Assembly (NCBI GenBank): GCA_019915015.1
Contig: JAHBBC010000012.1
Span: forward strand, 620,001-684,000
Source: Auriscalpium vulgare
Taxonomy: Eukaryota > Basidiomycota > Agaricomycetes > Russulales > Auriscalpiaceae
Length of the DNA stretch: 64,000 bases
Direction of reading: 5' to 3'
In this document: positions 10,934 to 21,769 of the stretch, piece by piece
How the letters are laid out: each line of letters begins with the position of its first letter
How positions within the stretch are numbered: the first letter of the stretch is position 1
The notes under the pieces: model-generated
Databases searched by the model: none
What the model was told of the DNA's origin: nothing
The model's input: only the letters and a program-made list of their open reading frames with translations
Made by a program: the position numbers and the translations under genes

Positions 10934-11630
10934 CTACTCCTCGTCCTCCTCGTCACCGCCCTCCTCCTTCTTGGCCGCCGCTGCCGCACGCTTGCGCTTG
11001 ACGCGACCAGGGCGGCCACCGCCGTATGGCGAAGTGAGAGCGAAGTCAATGTGCTTTTGGGAGTCGAGACGAACAACGAATGAAGGCACGTTTACGATCT
11101 GCTTGCCCACACTGCGCACCAGACCCAGGGTCAGTGATACTCGGCACGCATCGGCAGGCAGGCAACGCACCGGATGTGTCGCTGGCGGATGAGCACACGC
11201 GCGTGGTGGATGGACTTGGCGAGCCCGCTCTTGAACACCTGCGTCTGGAGCCTGCGCTCCAAGAAGTCCTCGATCTTGAGCGCGAGCACGTAATCGAGAC
11301 GCATGCGGGCCTCGTCGAGCACGCCGATGCGCACGAGACGGCGGATGAGCGCATTGCCCTCGAAGAGACGCTTCGGGTCCTTGTCATCGAGCTTAAGCAG
11401 CTCACGCGCGGCACGACGGATTTTGGAGAGAATGAGGGCGATACGCCAGATTTCGCGCTTGTTCCGCAGGCCGTACTCGCCGGCGAGCTGCACGCGGCAC
11501 GGACGGAGTCGCGCTTCATGTCAGAACAGCCGCATGTGACACAGGTGCAAACACGTACCTTGAGCTCCGCGTCGAGGCGCGCAGACTCAAAAGGTCGGCG
11601 AGGGACCTTGTAGCTGTTTACATGGGGCAC
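10934..11630 (-). CDS. RPS9: 40S ribosomal protein uS4 (S9)
   Basis: Primary rRNA-binding protein of the small subunit. Exons 11559-11630, 11171-11487 and 10934-11111 join in frame to 188 residues. The sequence is unmistakable: [55 protein letters not shown], the S4 RNA-binding motif around [20 protein letters not shown], then [20 protein letters not shown], ending in an acidic tail (GGDEEDEE). Length is normal for a fungal S9. The N-terminus MPHVNSYKV is slightly shorter than in most relatives. Divergently paired with eL21. Confidence 0.97.
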
Positions 11631-12032
11631 GGCTGATCAGCATCGTGTATCCCTCCACATAGTGGATCTTGAAGCAGAAAGCTCACGTCTTGGAGTGATT
11701 CCTCGGGGCCCTAAAGGCGCACATCAGCACATCGAGCACACCTCAGAGACAGCGCGGACATTACCTGGGCATTTTTGTTGTCGAAGCGGCGAACGGGAGG
11801 CCTTGAGGAGGGAGACTTGCGGGCGGGACAGGCGTGCGAACCGACGCCGCAAGGTTTGCCTTGCGCCACAACTGTACAGTTTTACCTCAGCCACTCGGTA
11901 ACTCCCGGACAGCCAACTTTCCTGCGCTGAATCGACAACACGCCCGACACACCCGCCCGACGACGCCAATCGTAAGCCCCTCGTCGCCGTCGCGCAATCT
12001 GACGTTGACCGACCGACTACGCAGACTTCAAG
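11631..12032. promoter_or_regulatory. Shared divergent promoter of uS4 and eL21 genes
   Basis: 402 bp separate the two start codons. A possible 5' UTR intron precedes the eL21 start (GTAAGC near 11971, acceptor CAG at 12021-12023). I see no canonical TATA box, as expected for ribosomal protein promoters. Co-regulation from one bidirectional region is an inference. Confidence 0.6.
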
Positions 12033-12684
12033 ATGCCGAACTCATTTGGTTACAGGGCGCGTACGCGCCATATGTTCAAGCGGGGGTTCAAGGGTGCGTA
12101 TGCGACAGGATTGTCCGCTGCGGGACACGGCTGATCCTGGACGACAGAGCATGGCCCCGTCAAGCTCTCCACCTACCTGATCCCCTACCACGTCGGTGAT
12201 ATTGTAGATATCAAGGCGAACGCCGCGCAGCAAAAAGGCATGCCGCATAAGTACTACCACGGGTGCGTCTTACTCTCGTGCAGCCTTTGTGCTGTGATTT
12301 CTGACCCTTACTCCTTCAGCCGGACCGGCATCATCTACAATGTCACCCCGCATGCTGTTGGTGTCCTCATCAACAAGGTGGTCGGCAACCGCTACATCGA
12401 GAAGCGGGTGAACCTCCGCCTCGAGCACATCAGGCATTCAAAGTGCCGGCAGGAGTTCCTTGATCGGGTGAAGCGCAACCACGAAGCGCATGTCGAGGCG
12501 AAGGCGAAGGGCGGTACGTCGTTCATGATATCTCTCCCTTAACGTCTGAGCTCATGAGCTTGTCTTTCCAGAGCGTGTGTCGCTGAAGCGCTTCCCCGTC
12601 CTCCCCCGCGGTGCGCACTCTGTCTCGATAGCAGACAACACGCCCCAGACCATCGTCCCTGTTCCTTACGAGACGACCATCTAA
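12033..12684 (+). CDS. RPL21: 60S ribosomal protein eL21
   Basis: Large-subunit structural protein. Exons 12033-12093, 12148-12262, 12320-12513 and 12572-12684 join in frame to 160 residues, the same length as yeast L21. Diagnostic runs are MPNSFGYRARTRHMF, KLSTYLIPYHVGDIVDIKAN, AAQQKGMPHKYYHGRTGII, NRYIEKRVNLRLEHIRHSK and CRQEFLDRVK. The terminal exon encodes LKRFPVLPRGAHSVS and ends VPYETTI. All introns are GT..AG and 54-58 bp long. Conserved housekeeping gene with no sign of disruption. Confidence 0.97.
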
Positions 12685-13225
12685 AAAATGGGGTTTGCGT
12701 TGTGGTTCTGCTGAGTCCCGTCTCGCGTGCGTCGTGCATTAGGTTCTTCCCATGTCTCACTCTACCGCTATGAACACATGCAATGATTAAGCAGAGCATG
12801 ATATTGTACAAAATCGAACGTTAGAGGTCATGCGATTTGGATCGGCGCTCTAGGGTGGTCTAGGGTCTGCATTGATGAGATGTCTTGACCGCCCGGCAAG
12901 ACCGGGCAGAGAAAATCGACCCGGTTGCTTGCCAGTTGCTAAGCCATCAATGCATGACATGGTCAGTTTGCAGTCAGCCCGGGTCTTTTCTCTGCCCTAT
13001 TTCTGCCCTGATTCACCCTCATATCTCCTGCGATTCACTTACCGGAACGATTGGAAGGGCGGCTGATTACACTTTGCGATCGTTCTTGGTCAGCCCTCTC
13101 AGCTGCGCGCTCGCATGGTGACTAGTCTTGACTAGTACTGTGTCACTGAAGCTGCGCTTTGCTCTGAGCACTTCATGTCTCTCAATAAAAGAGCTGATGA
13201 TGGCAGAACACCTCCCACATAAATC
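12685..13225. other. Intergenic, no gene seen
   Basis: 3' flank of eL21 and promoter of the GMC oxidoreductase. No coding or structured element recognised. Confidence 0.5.
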
Positions 13226-15605
13226 ATGACTTCGCCCAATTTTGAAGCAATTGCGCAGACAGCATACGACTTCATCATCGTAGGAGGTGAGCATTGCGTC
13301 GTTTCTTCCCATCATGAAGCACGTCCTGATGTCGACTTATCCCAGCTGGAACTGCCGGTGCCACAGTTGCCAGCCGCCTCTCGGAGAATCCTGCCTTCAA
13401 GGTCCTTGTTCTTGAAGCTGGCCAAGGGTATGCTTCCCGTCCACCAGCGCATTGGCAAGAGCTGACACCATTTATTTGACTCTCACAGTAACGACGGCGT
13501 CATCGAGACCATCGTGCCCTTGCTGGGGCCCCGCGCCGCGCAGAACCTCGACCTCATCTGGCCGAACCTCGTCGAGCCGCAGGCGGGGCTTGGCGGGCGC
13601 GCGTTCCCGTACCCCACTGGGAAGAGCGTGGGGGGTTCGTCCGTCGTGCGTCAGCTCCTCCAGGTCTGCACACGACGCAATGTCACTGATTGCGCATTGG
13701 GGCCCAGGTGAATTTCGGATTTGCCCAGCGCGGCTCCGCAGAGGATTGGGACCGCATCGCTCGCATCACCGGCGACGAGGGCTGGTCGTGGAAATCCGTG
13801 CTTCCGTTCGCCAAGAAGGTACGTATTGGGTGGCTCTGGTATTGTGCAAACGGAAAACTCATATGCAGTGCGATAGCTGGAAACCTGGGTCCCACCTACG
13901 GACGGACATGACACCACGGGGCAATACGAGCCCGAGGTGCATGGCGCCAGTGGACCTATTCTCATCTCGCTCCCGAACTACGTAACCCCATTCAACAAGA
14001 AGATATTCGAAGGTTGGTCCATGTTTTTGCTTCTTGGAACTGTAAGCCTCACACCCGCCTCTTTTGTCCACCAGCTGTCGATGAAGTGGATGGATTCGAC
14101 TACAACAAGGATCTCAATTCTGGGTCTCCGTTGGGTGTAGGGTGGCTGCCCTCGACGTTCGGTGGAGGTTTTCGGAGCGCCTCGAGAAACTACATCAAAG
14201 CCGCTGTCGGACGATCAAACTTCACCCTCGTCTCCGGAGTGCATGTCACTAAGTTGCTTTTCGCCCCCTCTGTTGACGGCGCCGAGCCACGCGTGAGCGG
14301 CGTTGAGTTCACAACAGCGCCAGATGGTAAGCTCTCCTCCGTCAAGATATCTGTCGCGAGATGACCAACCTCAGACCTATTCTAGCGCCTAGATTCGAAG
14401 TTAAGGCCGACAAGGAGGTCATCGTGTCCTCGGGCAGCGTCGGTTCTGCGAAGTTGCTTTTGCTGTCTGGCATTGGAGACAGCACTTCCCTCGCCGCGCT
14501 CGGTATACCTGTCGTGAAGGACCTCCCAGAAGTCGGGAAGAATTTGCAAGATCATCCCGCGCTGTTCAACAAGGTTCGTTTTTGTCGGATTATGAATGCC
14601 GCATGCTGACGGTCACCCACGCAGTGGACGGTCGAGACCACTGAGACGAGAGACCAGATCAGTCGCGACCCAGCTGCCGGCGCAGCCGCGCAAGAGCAAT
14701 TCGGCACGAAGCAGACGGGACCTCTGACGAACCCTCTCGCGCTGGCGGCTGGCTTCTTCCGGCTCCCAGAGTCTGACCTGTCCGAGCGCAGTCTGAAAGA
14801 CCCGTCCGCAGGTCCGCAGACTCCTCATTACGAGTTACTCATTGGCGACGGTTTCGTCGACGCTGCGATCCCCGATCCGGGTACGGGCAACTTCTTCACC
14901 ATCCCGACGGTGAACTTGGCACCGACTTCGCGCGGCACGGTCAAGTTAAGGTCCAACGACCCGTTCACGCCGCCGGCGGTCGACCCGAACTACATCGCGG
15001 AAGAACTTGATCTCCACGTGCTGTTTCAATGTGTGTGACGCCGGCTTGGCTTCGTCGATGACCAGCACTGACTGTAAATCTTTTGGAACAGCAATCAAGA
15101 AGATCAGGGAATATGTGCAGGCACCGGCCTTCAAACCCTACGGTTTCAAGGAGTGGGGTGCGTTTGCTGAAGCACAGACGGATGACGAGATCAAGGCATA
15201 CATCCGGTCGAATGCCGGTGAGTCTTTTCCAGACACGCATGTGTGAATCTTCTCTGACCTGACGGGTGTGTTCACAGTGACTGTGTGGCATCCTACCTGT
15301 AAATATATCTCTTCCATCTCACGTGGACGTGGCTGACCGCATGTCTCAGCGACGGCCGCCGTCTCCGCAAAGGGCGCCTCCGGCGGCGTGGTGGACCCAG
15401 ACCTGAAGGTCAAAGGCGTCCATGGCTTGCGCGTCGCCGACGCCAGCATCTTCGTAAGGACAAAGCAAGCTCTCAATTATGAGAAAGGATCTGATTGGTT
15501 GTCTCATAGCCCCACGCCCTATCCTCGCACCCTCAGATTCCGGTGTACATTGTGGGCGAGCGTGTGGCGTCCATCATCGATGCAGAATATACCGACTCGA
15601 AGTAG
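13226..15605 (+). CDS. GMC oxidoreductase (aryl-alcohol oxidase / choline dehydrogenase-like)
   Basis: FAD-dependent alcohol oxidoreductase. Twelve exons (13226-13286, 13346-13427, 13489-13645, 13708-13818, 13877-14012, 14075-14326, 14401-14573, 14625-15030, 15092-15217, 15278-15298, 15350-15453, 15510-15605) join in frame to 574 residues, normal for the family. The ADP-binding fold [13 protein letters not shown] spans exons 1-2, followed by [26 protein letters not shown] carries the first GMC signature, and [17 protein letters not shown] the second. The active-site His pair is present: VTVWHPT in the 21-nt exon 10, and [13 protein letters not shown] in exon 12. No signal peptide precedes the FAD motif, so it is probably intracellular, unlike secreted aryl-alcohol oxidases. 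Specificity cannot be told from sequence alone. Confidence 0.93.
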
Positions 15606-15758
15606 AGCATAGGCAATTGCCGCAAATTGTATCGTAGGACAATGGACATAGATCCGGTATAGAGTTCATGCGTTGGATAATTACGGATGTGTTAGCCTAC
15701 TGGCAGCCATGTTGAGTGCGTGTATGCTTCGTCTCACGTCCTCATCCACTTCTGCAGA

Positions 15759-16596
15759 ATGATCCGCAGAAATCATCTCAATTCAAATGCCCAAGGTTGC
15801 TCGGACAGTGGAGCTGTACTAGACGCTCGTGTCAAGCGCTTGCTAGTCGCTCTTAGTGAGCGCCCAGGTGTTTTTCATAAACTTGAACTTCAAGTTCTGC
15901 CAGTGACGATGAACGCCGAGGAAAGATGGGCAACTTTCAAGTTGCGTCGGGTGTCCCTTCCTGAGGATCCCGCGGTGAGCAAAAAGTCGATGACGCAACC
16001 GTAGAGACCGCACGTTCACTGATTTGATGATCTCACAGCTGGCAGAGAAGATGAGGACCTACCCCGTCCTAACCACGCTTCCCCCCGCATTCAAGCCTAG
16101 TCGCGAACAACTCGAAGCTCAAGATGCATGCCTTTCACAGTTATACCAGGACGTGCCCAAGGAGGCTGAGGCTCGACAATATAAGCTTCCATGGGATGTC
16201 GATCGTACGAATCTGTACACAGGCCCAGCCCTGTTCTACGGCATCAGCCGCATGCCAGACATTATGCGGCACTATGCAGATTCCGAGCCCAACATCACCC
16301 ATTACGGTGCCGGGGTTAAAGTTTCGAACGAAATTTCCTCGGATTCGGACATCATCCTCTACAAAGGCGTACCCGCCCGCCTCATGGCTGCATGGACTCC
16401 TGAGCCAGAGGCCGACAACGTGGTCATCTGCTTCTACTCCAACTGTACCAGACATTATTGGTCCGAAGAGGTGCTGCAGGCGATGGATAAGCAGTTGAAA
16501 AGGGTGAAGGAGATGATGGGGGGCAAAGGGACGATAGGCTGGTATCTTGAGCGCCAGTGGGTCGTGGTCGGGGAAGGCGAAGGTGAATCGGTGTAG
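15759..16596 (+). CDS. Unknown small protein
   Basis: Two exons, 15759 (or 15909) to 15974 and 16039-16596, joined in frame by a 64-bp GT..AG intron. From the ATG at 15909 the product is 207 residues; an in-frame ATG at 15759 would add 50. I recognise no domain. The sequence is globular in composition, with runs such as YKLPWDVDRTNLYTGPALFYG and DNVVICFYSNCTRHYWSEEV and a charged helix near the end. No signal peptide or membrane segment. A lineage-specific protein is the simplest reading. It lies 150-300 bp downstream of the GMC gene on the same strand. Confidence 0.6.
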
Positions 16597-17044
16597 ATTT
16601 CAATCGGAGGTGAACCGGTGTTACATTTTATTGCGAGGACGGGCAGGAAATGCGACATAATATCCAGGCTTTTACTTTTACGCTTGAAATGGGTCTCCCA
16701 GACTTCGTTCCGACATGACAGGTAGCACTGATAGTCTCCTTGAGGCAGAGTAGGTAGATTCAACCTTCGCAAGCTCAGGATCATCTATCTGACAGCACTG
16801 CTGCCAGTGAGCGCCTCGAGGTTGTCGGTTACGATGACCCCGGGCGGTCGCGGGAGGTCGCGGGACGATGGGTATTCATGCCGGACTGGTACGTCGTCGA
16901 GGAAATTCTTGCCGAGTTTGAAGGTGAATCGGGATATAATACAGGCTTACAGTACTTAAAATCGAACGGGGCGCCACCAACTACTATGGGTGGGAGACGC
17001 CCGGGTGACAGACAGCCGCACACTGAGAGGAGGGCGACTGGGAG

Positions 17045-17166
17045 CATTCGTTCGTCCAATGCAAGCCGTAAAGCCCAGTACTGAGGTGCGCCTAGGTGCG
17101 CACTGGTGAGCTCGTCGAGCATAGCATAGACTGCAAGAGTGCAGTACCTGTAGCCCAAGAGCATCC
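17045..17166. repeat. Dispersed repeat, copy 1
   Basis: About 120 bp matching 28152-28270 on the same strand. Shared runs include TCCAATGCAAG, CGTAAAGCC and GAGCTCGTCGAGCATAGC. On the minus strand both copies can be read as a related peptide (YAMLDEL..AHL), so it may be a fragment of a once-coding sequence. Confidence 0.75.
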
Positions 17167-17749
17167 ATCGATCGGGCGACCGTGGGTGCAGAGCGCTCCC
17201 AAGAGTGTCGAGACGCCCATCTAGTTCCACCGAGCCCTCCGTCTGTTCCGAATAGCTTCCAAGAGCTTCCAGGCCATCGGAGTTTTCTAGCGACTCCCTT
17301 GCCATTGGTCCAGAAGACGTCGACCCTGCGGTTTCGATTGCTCCTCACGCCGGCACTCGTTGACCGCGCGCGATGCCCCGGCGCTGCACTGGCGGTTTTA
17401 AATTCGGCCAAGATGGGCGGCTGCAAGGAATATGAATCTTGGATCGGACACATTGTGTCAGAATTTGCCGCGCTTGTGTATGTCTCGAAAGGTCTCGAAG
17501 GACGAGCTGAGCAGGGCTGAGGCGCGGAAGAGGTGAGGCCTTGAGGAGGCTGGATGAACGTTGAAGTCAAGCCCCGGGCCGCCTGCCGGGCCATGTGGCG
17601 AACGACCGGCCAACGCTCGGCTGGCAGGAGCATCAGCAGCTGCCGTCAGTTCCTCTTGTCTTTCTCCACCGTCAAGGCCGCCCCCGCCTACCCCTTCCCT
17701 CCCTTCATTCTCTTCCTTCTTCTTTCTTTTAATTCATCTCTAGCCCAAG

Positions 17750-19808
17750 ATGCTGCCGCTCGCTATCGTCGCGGCACTCTTACCCGCACTCGTCGTTGCG
17801 CAGGACGGTGGAATCACAGGCCCGGGCACCAGCCCTGAGGCCGCAGGCTACTCGTGCGACGCCTCCAAATGCCAGCTGCCCAACTGCAACTGCGCGAGCA
17901 CGAATCCGCCAGGCGGACTGAAGCCGGTGAGTGCGGCGATTTTATGCCGGCGACCCGTCGGAAGGGTGGCTGTTGGGCACTTCGTCGTTGCATAGTCCCA
18001 CCCCCAACTCGTGGTACCCTGAAACTGACATACCTATCTCCAGGCCGATGTCCCGCAATTTATCGTCTTTACTGCCGATGACGCCGTTCAATCCTACACA
18101 ATCGACGCTGTCAACCAATTTTTGGCCCAACGCAAAAATCCCAACGGATGCCAGCCCAAGATGACCTACTACACCTCCCTCAATTACACAAATTATACCC
18201 TCGTCACCGACTGGTACGTCGCCGGCAACGAGATCGCTGACCACACGTATGTCGCTTTGGCTGCATCTTTCGGCTCCAGGCTCACACCCGAGATAGAATG
18301 ACCCATGTCGGCTCGCCACCCGACAACGAAATCGACGGCAACCTCATCGCACTCAACGCACTGGCCGGCATCCCGCTCTCCGCCATCAAGGGCTTCCGAG
18401 CGCCTTTTCTCAACTACACGGCGGACACCCTGCGCCACCTTGCCGCCGCACAGTTTACATACGACTCGACTGCGTCTGCCTCGATCCCCGTCACTGACCC
18501 GAACACCGACGCGTACTGGCCGTACACCCTTGACCACGGACTTGCGAACGACTGCCTCAACATCGATGGCATCTGCAAGGGCCAGCCCGCTCTTCCTGGC
18601 TTCTGGGAGATCCCGATGTACGCATTCTTCGACGAGCGCGGCGTTGCTGGGCCCCATCTCATGGACCCGTGGTTGTGAGTATCCGTTTGTCTGCCCCCAT
18701 GGCCTGTAAACTGAGTTTATGCGGGCAGGGACGCTGCGAATGGCGCGAACGCGGTCAACGATTCGGCGACCCTGGAATATATGCAGAGTACCTTCACTGC
18801 TCACTACAACGGCAACCGCCAACCCATCGGCCTCTACACTCATCCCATCCATCTTTCTGTACGTCTCTATCTATATCGTCGTCATAGCGCGCTGACACCC
18901 TTTCGTTCGCAGACGACATACCCCGGTGTCAATCCCCCGCCATCGACCATCAAAATGATCAATGCCTTCCTTGACTGGGCCCAACAGCAGCAGAATGGTC
19001 AGCATATGCACGCAATTGGACCATCCATATTCTTGTGGCTGACGACCTTCCAGTGTGGATCGTGTCGTCGGAGCAGCTTCTCGCATGGGTGCAGAACCCC
19101 GTGCCCGTGTCCCAGCTTGACAGCGTTGCTGCGCTCAAGTGCACGACGCCGCAGGTCAGCCAGAAGATCTGCAACGGCATGCCTGAGAATGAGCAAGGCC
19201 TGCTCAGCCACTGCGCATTCTCGGACTTCCCGTTCTATACCTGCGTATGTGCCTGCTCCAATTATAGGCCTCGGGAGTATCGATGCTAATGTGGTTCTCT
19301 TCGTCCGGATGCAGTACGGATGCCCATCCGTGGAGCCGACTCCCGATAACCCGAACCCGTCGCAAGATACCTCGGACGGCCAGCAGGCGCGTGTCCGACG
19401 TAAGTGCTGCACATGTCGCGTTTCCCTCGTCCTCACCGTCCCACCCACCCAGTTCCCTCCAACTGCTCCACGCCATTCTGGGACCCTATCGCTGGGGACT
19501 GCATCTGCACGTCCTCGACATGTCAGTTCTCCGACAACTCGCGACCAATCGGGGTACGTCTCTTCACTGACGATGATGTTGCGGGCGCTGACGTATGGCT
19601 TGCGTCGTTGTAGCCCAACGGCGCAAATCTGACCGGCGGCGGCACGGGCGGCGAGTTCAACGACACCGGCAGCGCAGCGTCGCCAACGTCTTCCTTCCAG
19701 CCGTTCAACGGCAATGCGGCCCTGCCGCGGCTCCCCGCGGGCGTGCTGCCCGCCATCACCGTCGGGCTCGTCGGCGCTATCGCTGGCATGATCGCCATCC
19801 GCGTTTGA
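17750..19808 (+). CDS. Secreted GPI-anchored polysaccharide (chitin) deacetylase-like protein, CE4
   Basis: Carbohydrate esterase 4 fold enzyme, predicted to de-N-acetylate chitin or a related cell-wall polymer at the cell surface. Nine exons (17750-17926, 18044-18246, 18297-18674, 18729-18858, 18913-18997, 19054-19244, 19315-19399, 19453-19553, 19614-19808) join in frame to 514 residues. Residues 1-17 are a signal peptide (MLPLAIVAALLPALVVA). A Cys-rich stretch follows (CDASKCQLPNCNC). Motif 1 is FTADDAV, keeping the DD pair though with Ala for the usual Phe; motif 2 is HTMTHVG, supplying both metal-binding His residues. GFRAPFLNYT fits the RxPY-like motif 3. The C-terminus has a Ser/Thr/Asn/Gly-rich spacer and a final hydrophobic helix, typical of GPI attachment. 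The upstream CT-rich tract (17670-17745) is a common fungal promoter feature. Confidence 0.9.
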
Positions 19809-20154
19809 GCTTCAGTTGGCGCGTGCGAGGCCGAGGGGAGGCTCCGGTGGTGGAGAGACTATCTTACACATCTACGACGAACGCTGCGATCTAATTATCT
19901 ATGCCCGGGCGCGGTCGTCTATACGCCGCTGCGGGCGTCGGGACTCCGCCCGTGGGTGTGATATGGCACGGACACTGGACTTGCTTGCATGGACACATCG
20001 TTAGGACTTCTCATGGGTTCCCCATCTCATCGCATATCTTACATATCATTGATACAGTATGTATGTAGTGGTTGGAGATATCATTCGCATTTGCATCGCA
20101 TACTTACCGTGACAGAAGCGTTTCGCTCACGACCTTCCGACGCCACGAAACGAC
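19809..20154. other. Intergenic, no gene seen
   Basis: 3' flank of the deacetylase gene; nothing recognised. Confidence 0.5.
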
Positions 20155-20292
20155 CCTCCACGACCAAGAGAACGCGAGGATTCTCGTCGAGGCGGTACAC
20201 GGTTGACAAGATATACGTTGTATCGCGAGGCCTTGATCATACAACTCGCTACTGTCGCTTCACAATCCGAGACGCTCGATGGACAACCGGGA
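20155..20292 (+). pseudogene. Short relic of the OTT_1508-like deaminase gene (third copy)
   Basis: About 138 bp matching 10143-10275 of copy B. Near-identical runs include GTCGAGGCGGTACA, GAGGCCTTGATCATACAACTCGCT and the CGCTTCACAATCCGAG region. It covers the codons around the HPE motif, but the His codon segment is altered, and no other part of the gene is present nearby. It is more diverged than copies A and B, so it is an older remnant. Confidence 0.75.
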
Positions 20293-20433
20293 TAAACTTT
20301 CCCCTCGCTCGGGCTCTGCCAAGCTCGCTTTGGCTCAGCTCACGCTCCCGCTGGCCACACCATCGCGCAAGGCAACGAACCAGCGGAAATCCCAGCAGGT
20401 GAAAGGTGCATCCGCCCCCCTATTCGTCTCGGA

Positions 20434-20445
20434 CTATATATATCC
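20434..20445 (+). promoter_or_regulatory. TATA box of the first repeat-protein gene
   Basis: CTATATATATCC about 45 bp upstream of the ATG at 20482. A matching CTATATATTCC lies at the same distance from the start of the paralogue at 36408. Confidence 0.55.
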
Positions 20446-20481
20446 TCAGTTTTTCATTGCTGAAAGTAGACCTTTTTCATC

Positions 20482-21648
20482 ATGGGCAATTCACGTTCAC
20501 GCTTGCCACCACCGGCTACCCCATGCCACGAGTCCTCGTCTATGACAACATCCAGCACTCTCACGGTGACCAACAAACTCGAAGCGGCCAGTACTACCGC
20601 CAAAGTCGTTTCCCCCCTCTCGTCGGTCTGGTCAAGGACCACGCGGACCTGACCGACAAACCCTACGCGGCCAGCGATACCGCCAAAGTCGTTACCACTC
20701 TCGGCGCTCTGGTTAAGGATCACGCAGACTTGAACAAGGTCGACCCCGCAGTTCTCTCAGTCGCGCTCTTCAAAGCCATGGGTTACTCCGACTCTGTTGG
20801 CTCCGACAAGTTCTACCCACCCGCCGAGTTTGTAACCTATCTCGAGTTCATCGAGTGCAAGGCGCGAGGCAACACCAGCCGCACTAAGCCAGCGGAGTCT
20901 CTGAGCGAGGCGGCTTACACTTTCCTCTCGCGATCCGCCCTCCCGCCCTCTTCCACCCCTTCCTTCCCGCGCAAATGGTCACTAAAATCAACAACGAGGG
21001 TGGAATCACGAACATCATGATAGCCAACGAAGGCGACTTGTCAAAGGCCGATCAAACACGTCTTGCCGCTGCGCTTTTCGAGGCCCTCGGTCTCAACTTG
21101 AAGGGCTATGGCCCATTCTCTCCACCAACTACCGTCATCCTCCTCGAATTCATCGACGCTCAGATCAACGGACCCACCATGCATGCGCGTAAGGCGCCAG
21201 CCAAGACCTTGGTCGGCGCTGCGCAGTATTTCCTGTTCAGGAGAGGGCTGCCAGCAGAGGGCGGTTGCCGGATGTTGAAAAGCATTATGGACCCCTCAAG
21301 TGCTGTGCTCGTGAAGGCGAGGAGGAACTTCTGCGCCAGGTCGACATGCATGCCGACCTCAACAAGGTGGATCCTGCGATTCTGTCCAAGGCGCTGTACA
21401 TGTCCATCGGCATCAACACGGCTCCTTTATACGGCTACTTTCTCCCCGAGCCAGAAGCTGTCATTCGCGCGGAGTTGCTGGACGAGCAGCGACACTACAA
21501 CCCTGATCGTGCGCTACCAATGAAGACCGTGGTCAAAGCGGCATACAATTATTTGAGAAGGCGCGCCTTGGACTCTCCGTTGCATTGTCGCTCAAATTGG
21601 AGTATAACTGCATACGAGCCTCCCGCCTTCCTTTACCGGGACGATTAA
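20482..21648 (+). pseudogene. Frameshifted tandem-repeat protein (three repeats, N-myristoylation-type start)
   Basis: Paralogue of 36408-37971. The ATG at 20482 opens MGNSRSR, a myristoylation-type N-terminus. Three copies of an unnamed repeat of about 85 residues follow: DLNKVDPAVLSVALFKAMG..PPAEFVTYLEFIE..SLSEAAYTFLSR; DLSKADQTRLAAALFEALG..; DLNKVDPAILSKALYMSIG... They lie in three different reading frames, switching near 20610, 20975 and 21270 with no good introns between. A local tandem duplication of about 83 bp (20576-20740) contains the first shift, in a C run. I infer a pseudogene, but short introns cannot be wholly excluded. Confidence 0.6.
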
Positions 21649-21769
21649 GGTCGCGCTTGTAAACGACTCTATTGACACAGTTTGTCACTTCACATGAGTG
21701 CGTACCATACTCGTAACAACTTGTGTACTAGACTCGGTCGACTTGATATGTAATCGTCCAACGATTAAC

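Noticed and set aside
15454..15509. GMC oxidoreductase seeming to lack the HTQ-type active-site segment
   Set aside because: Using the acceptor at 15509 instead of a later AG restores [13 protein letters not shown] and an exact in-frame total.
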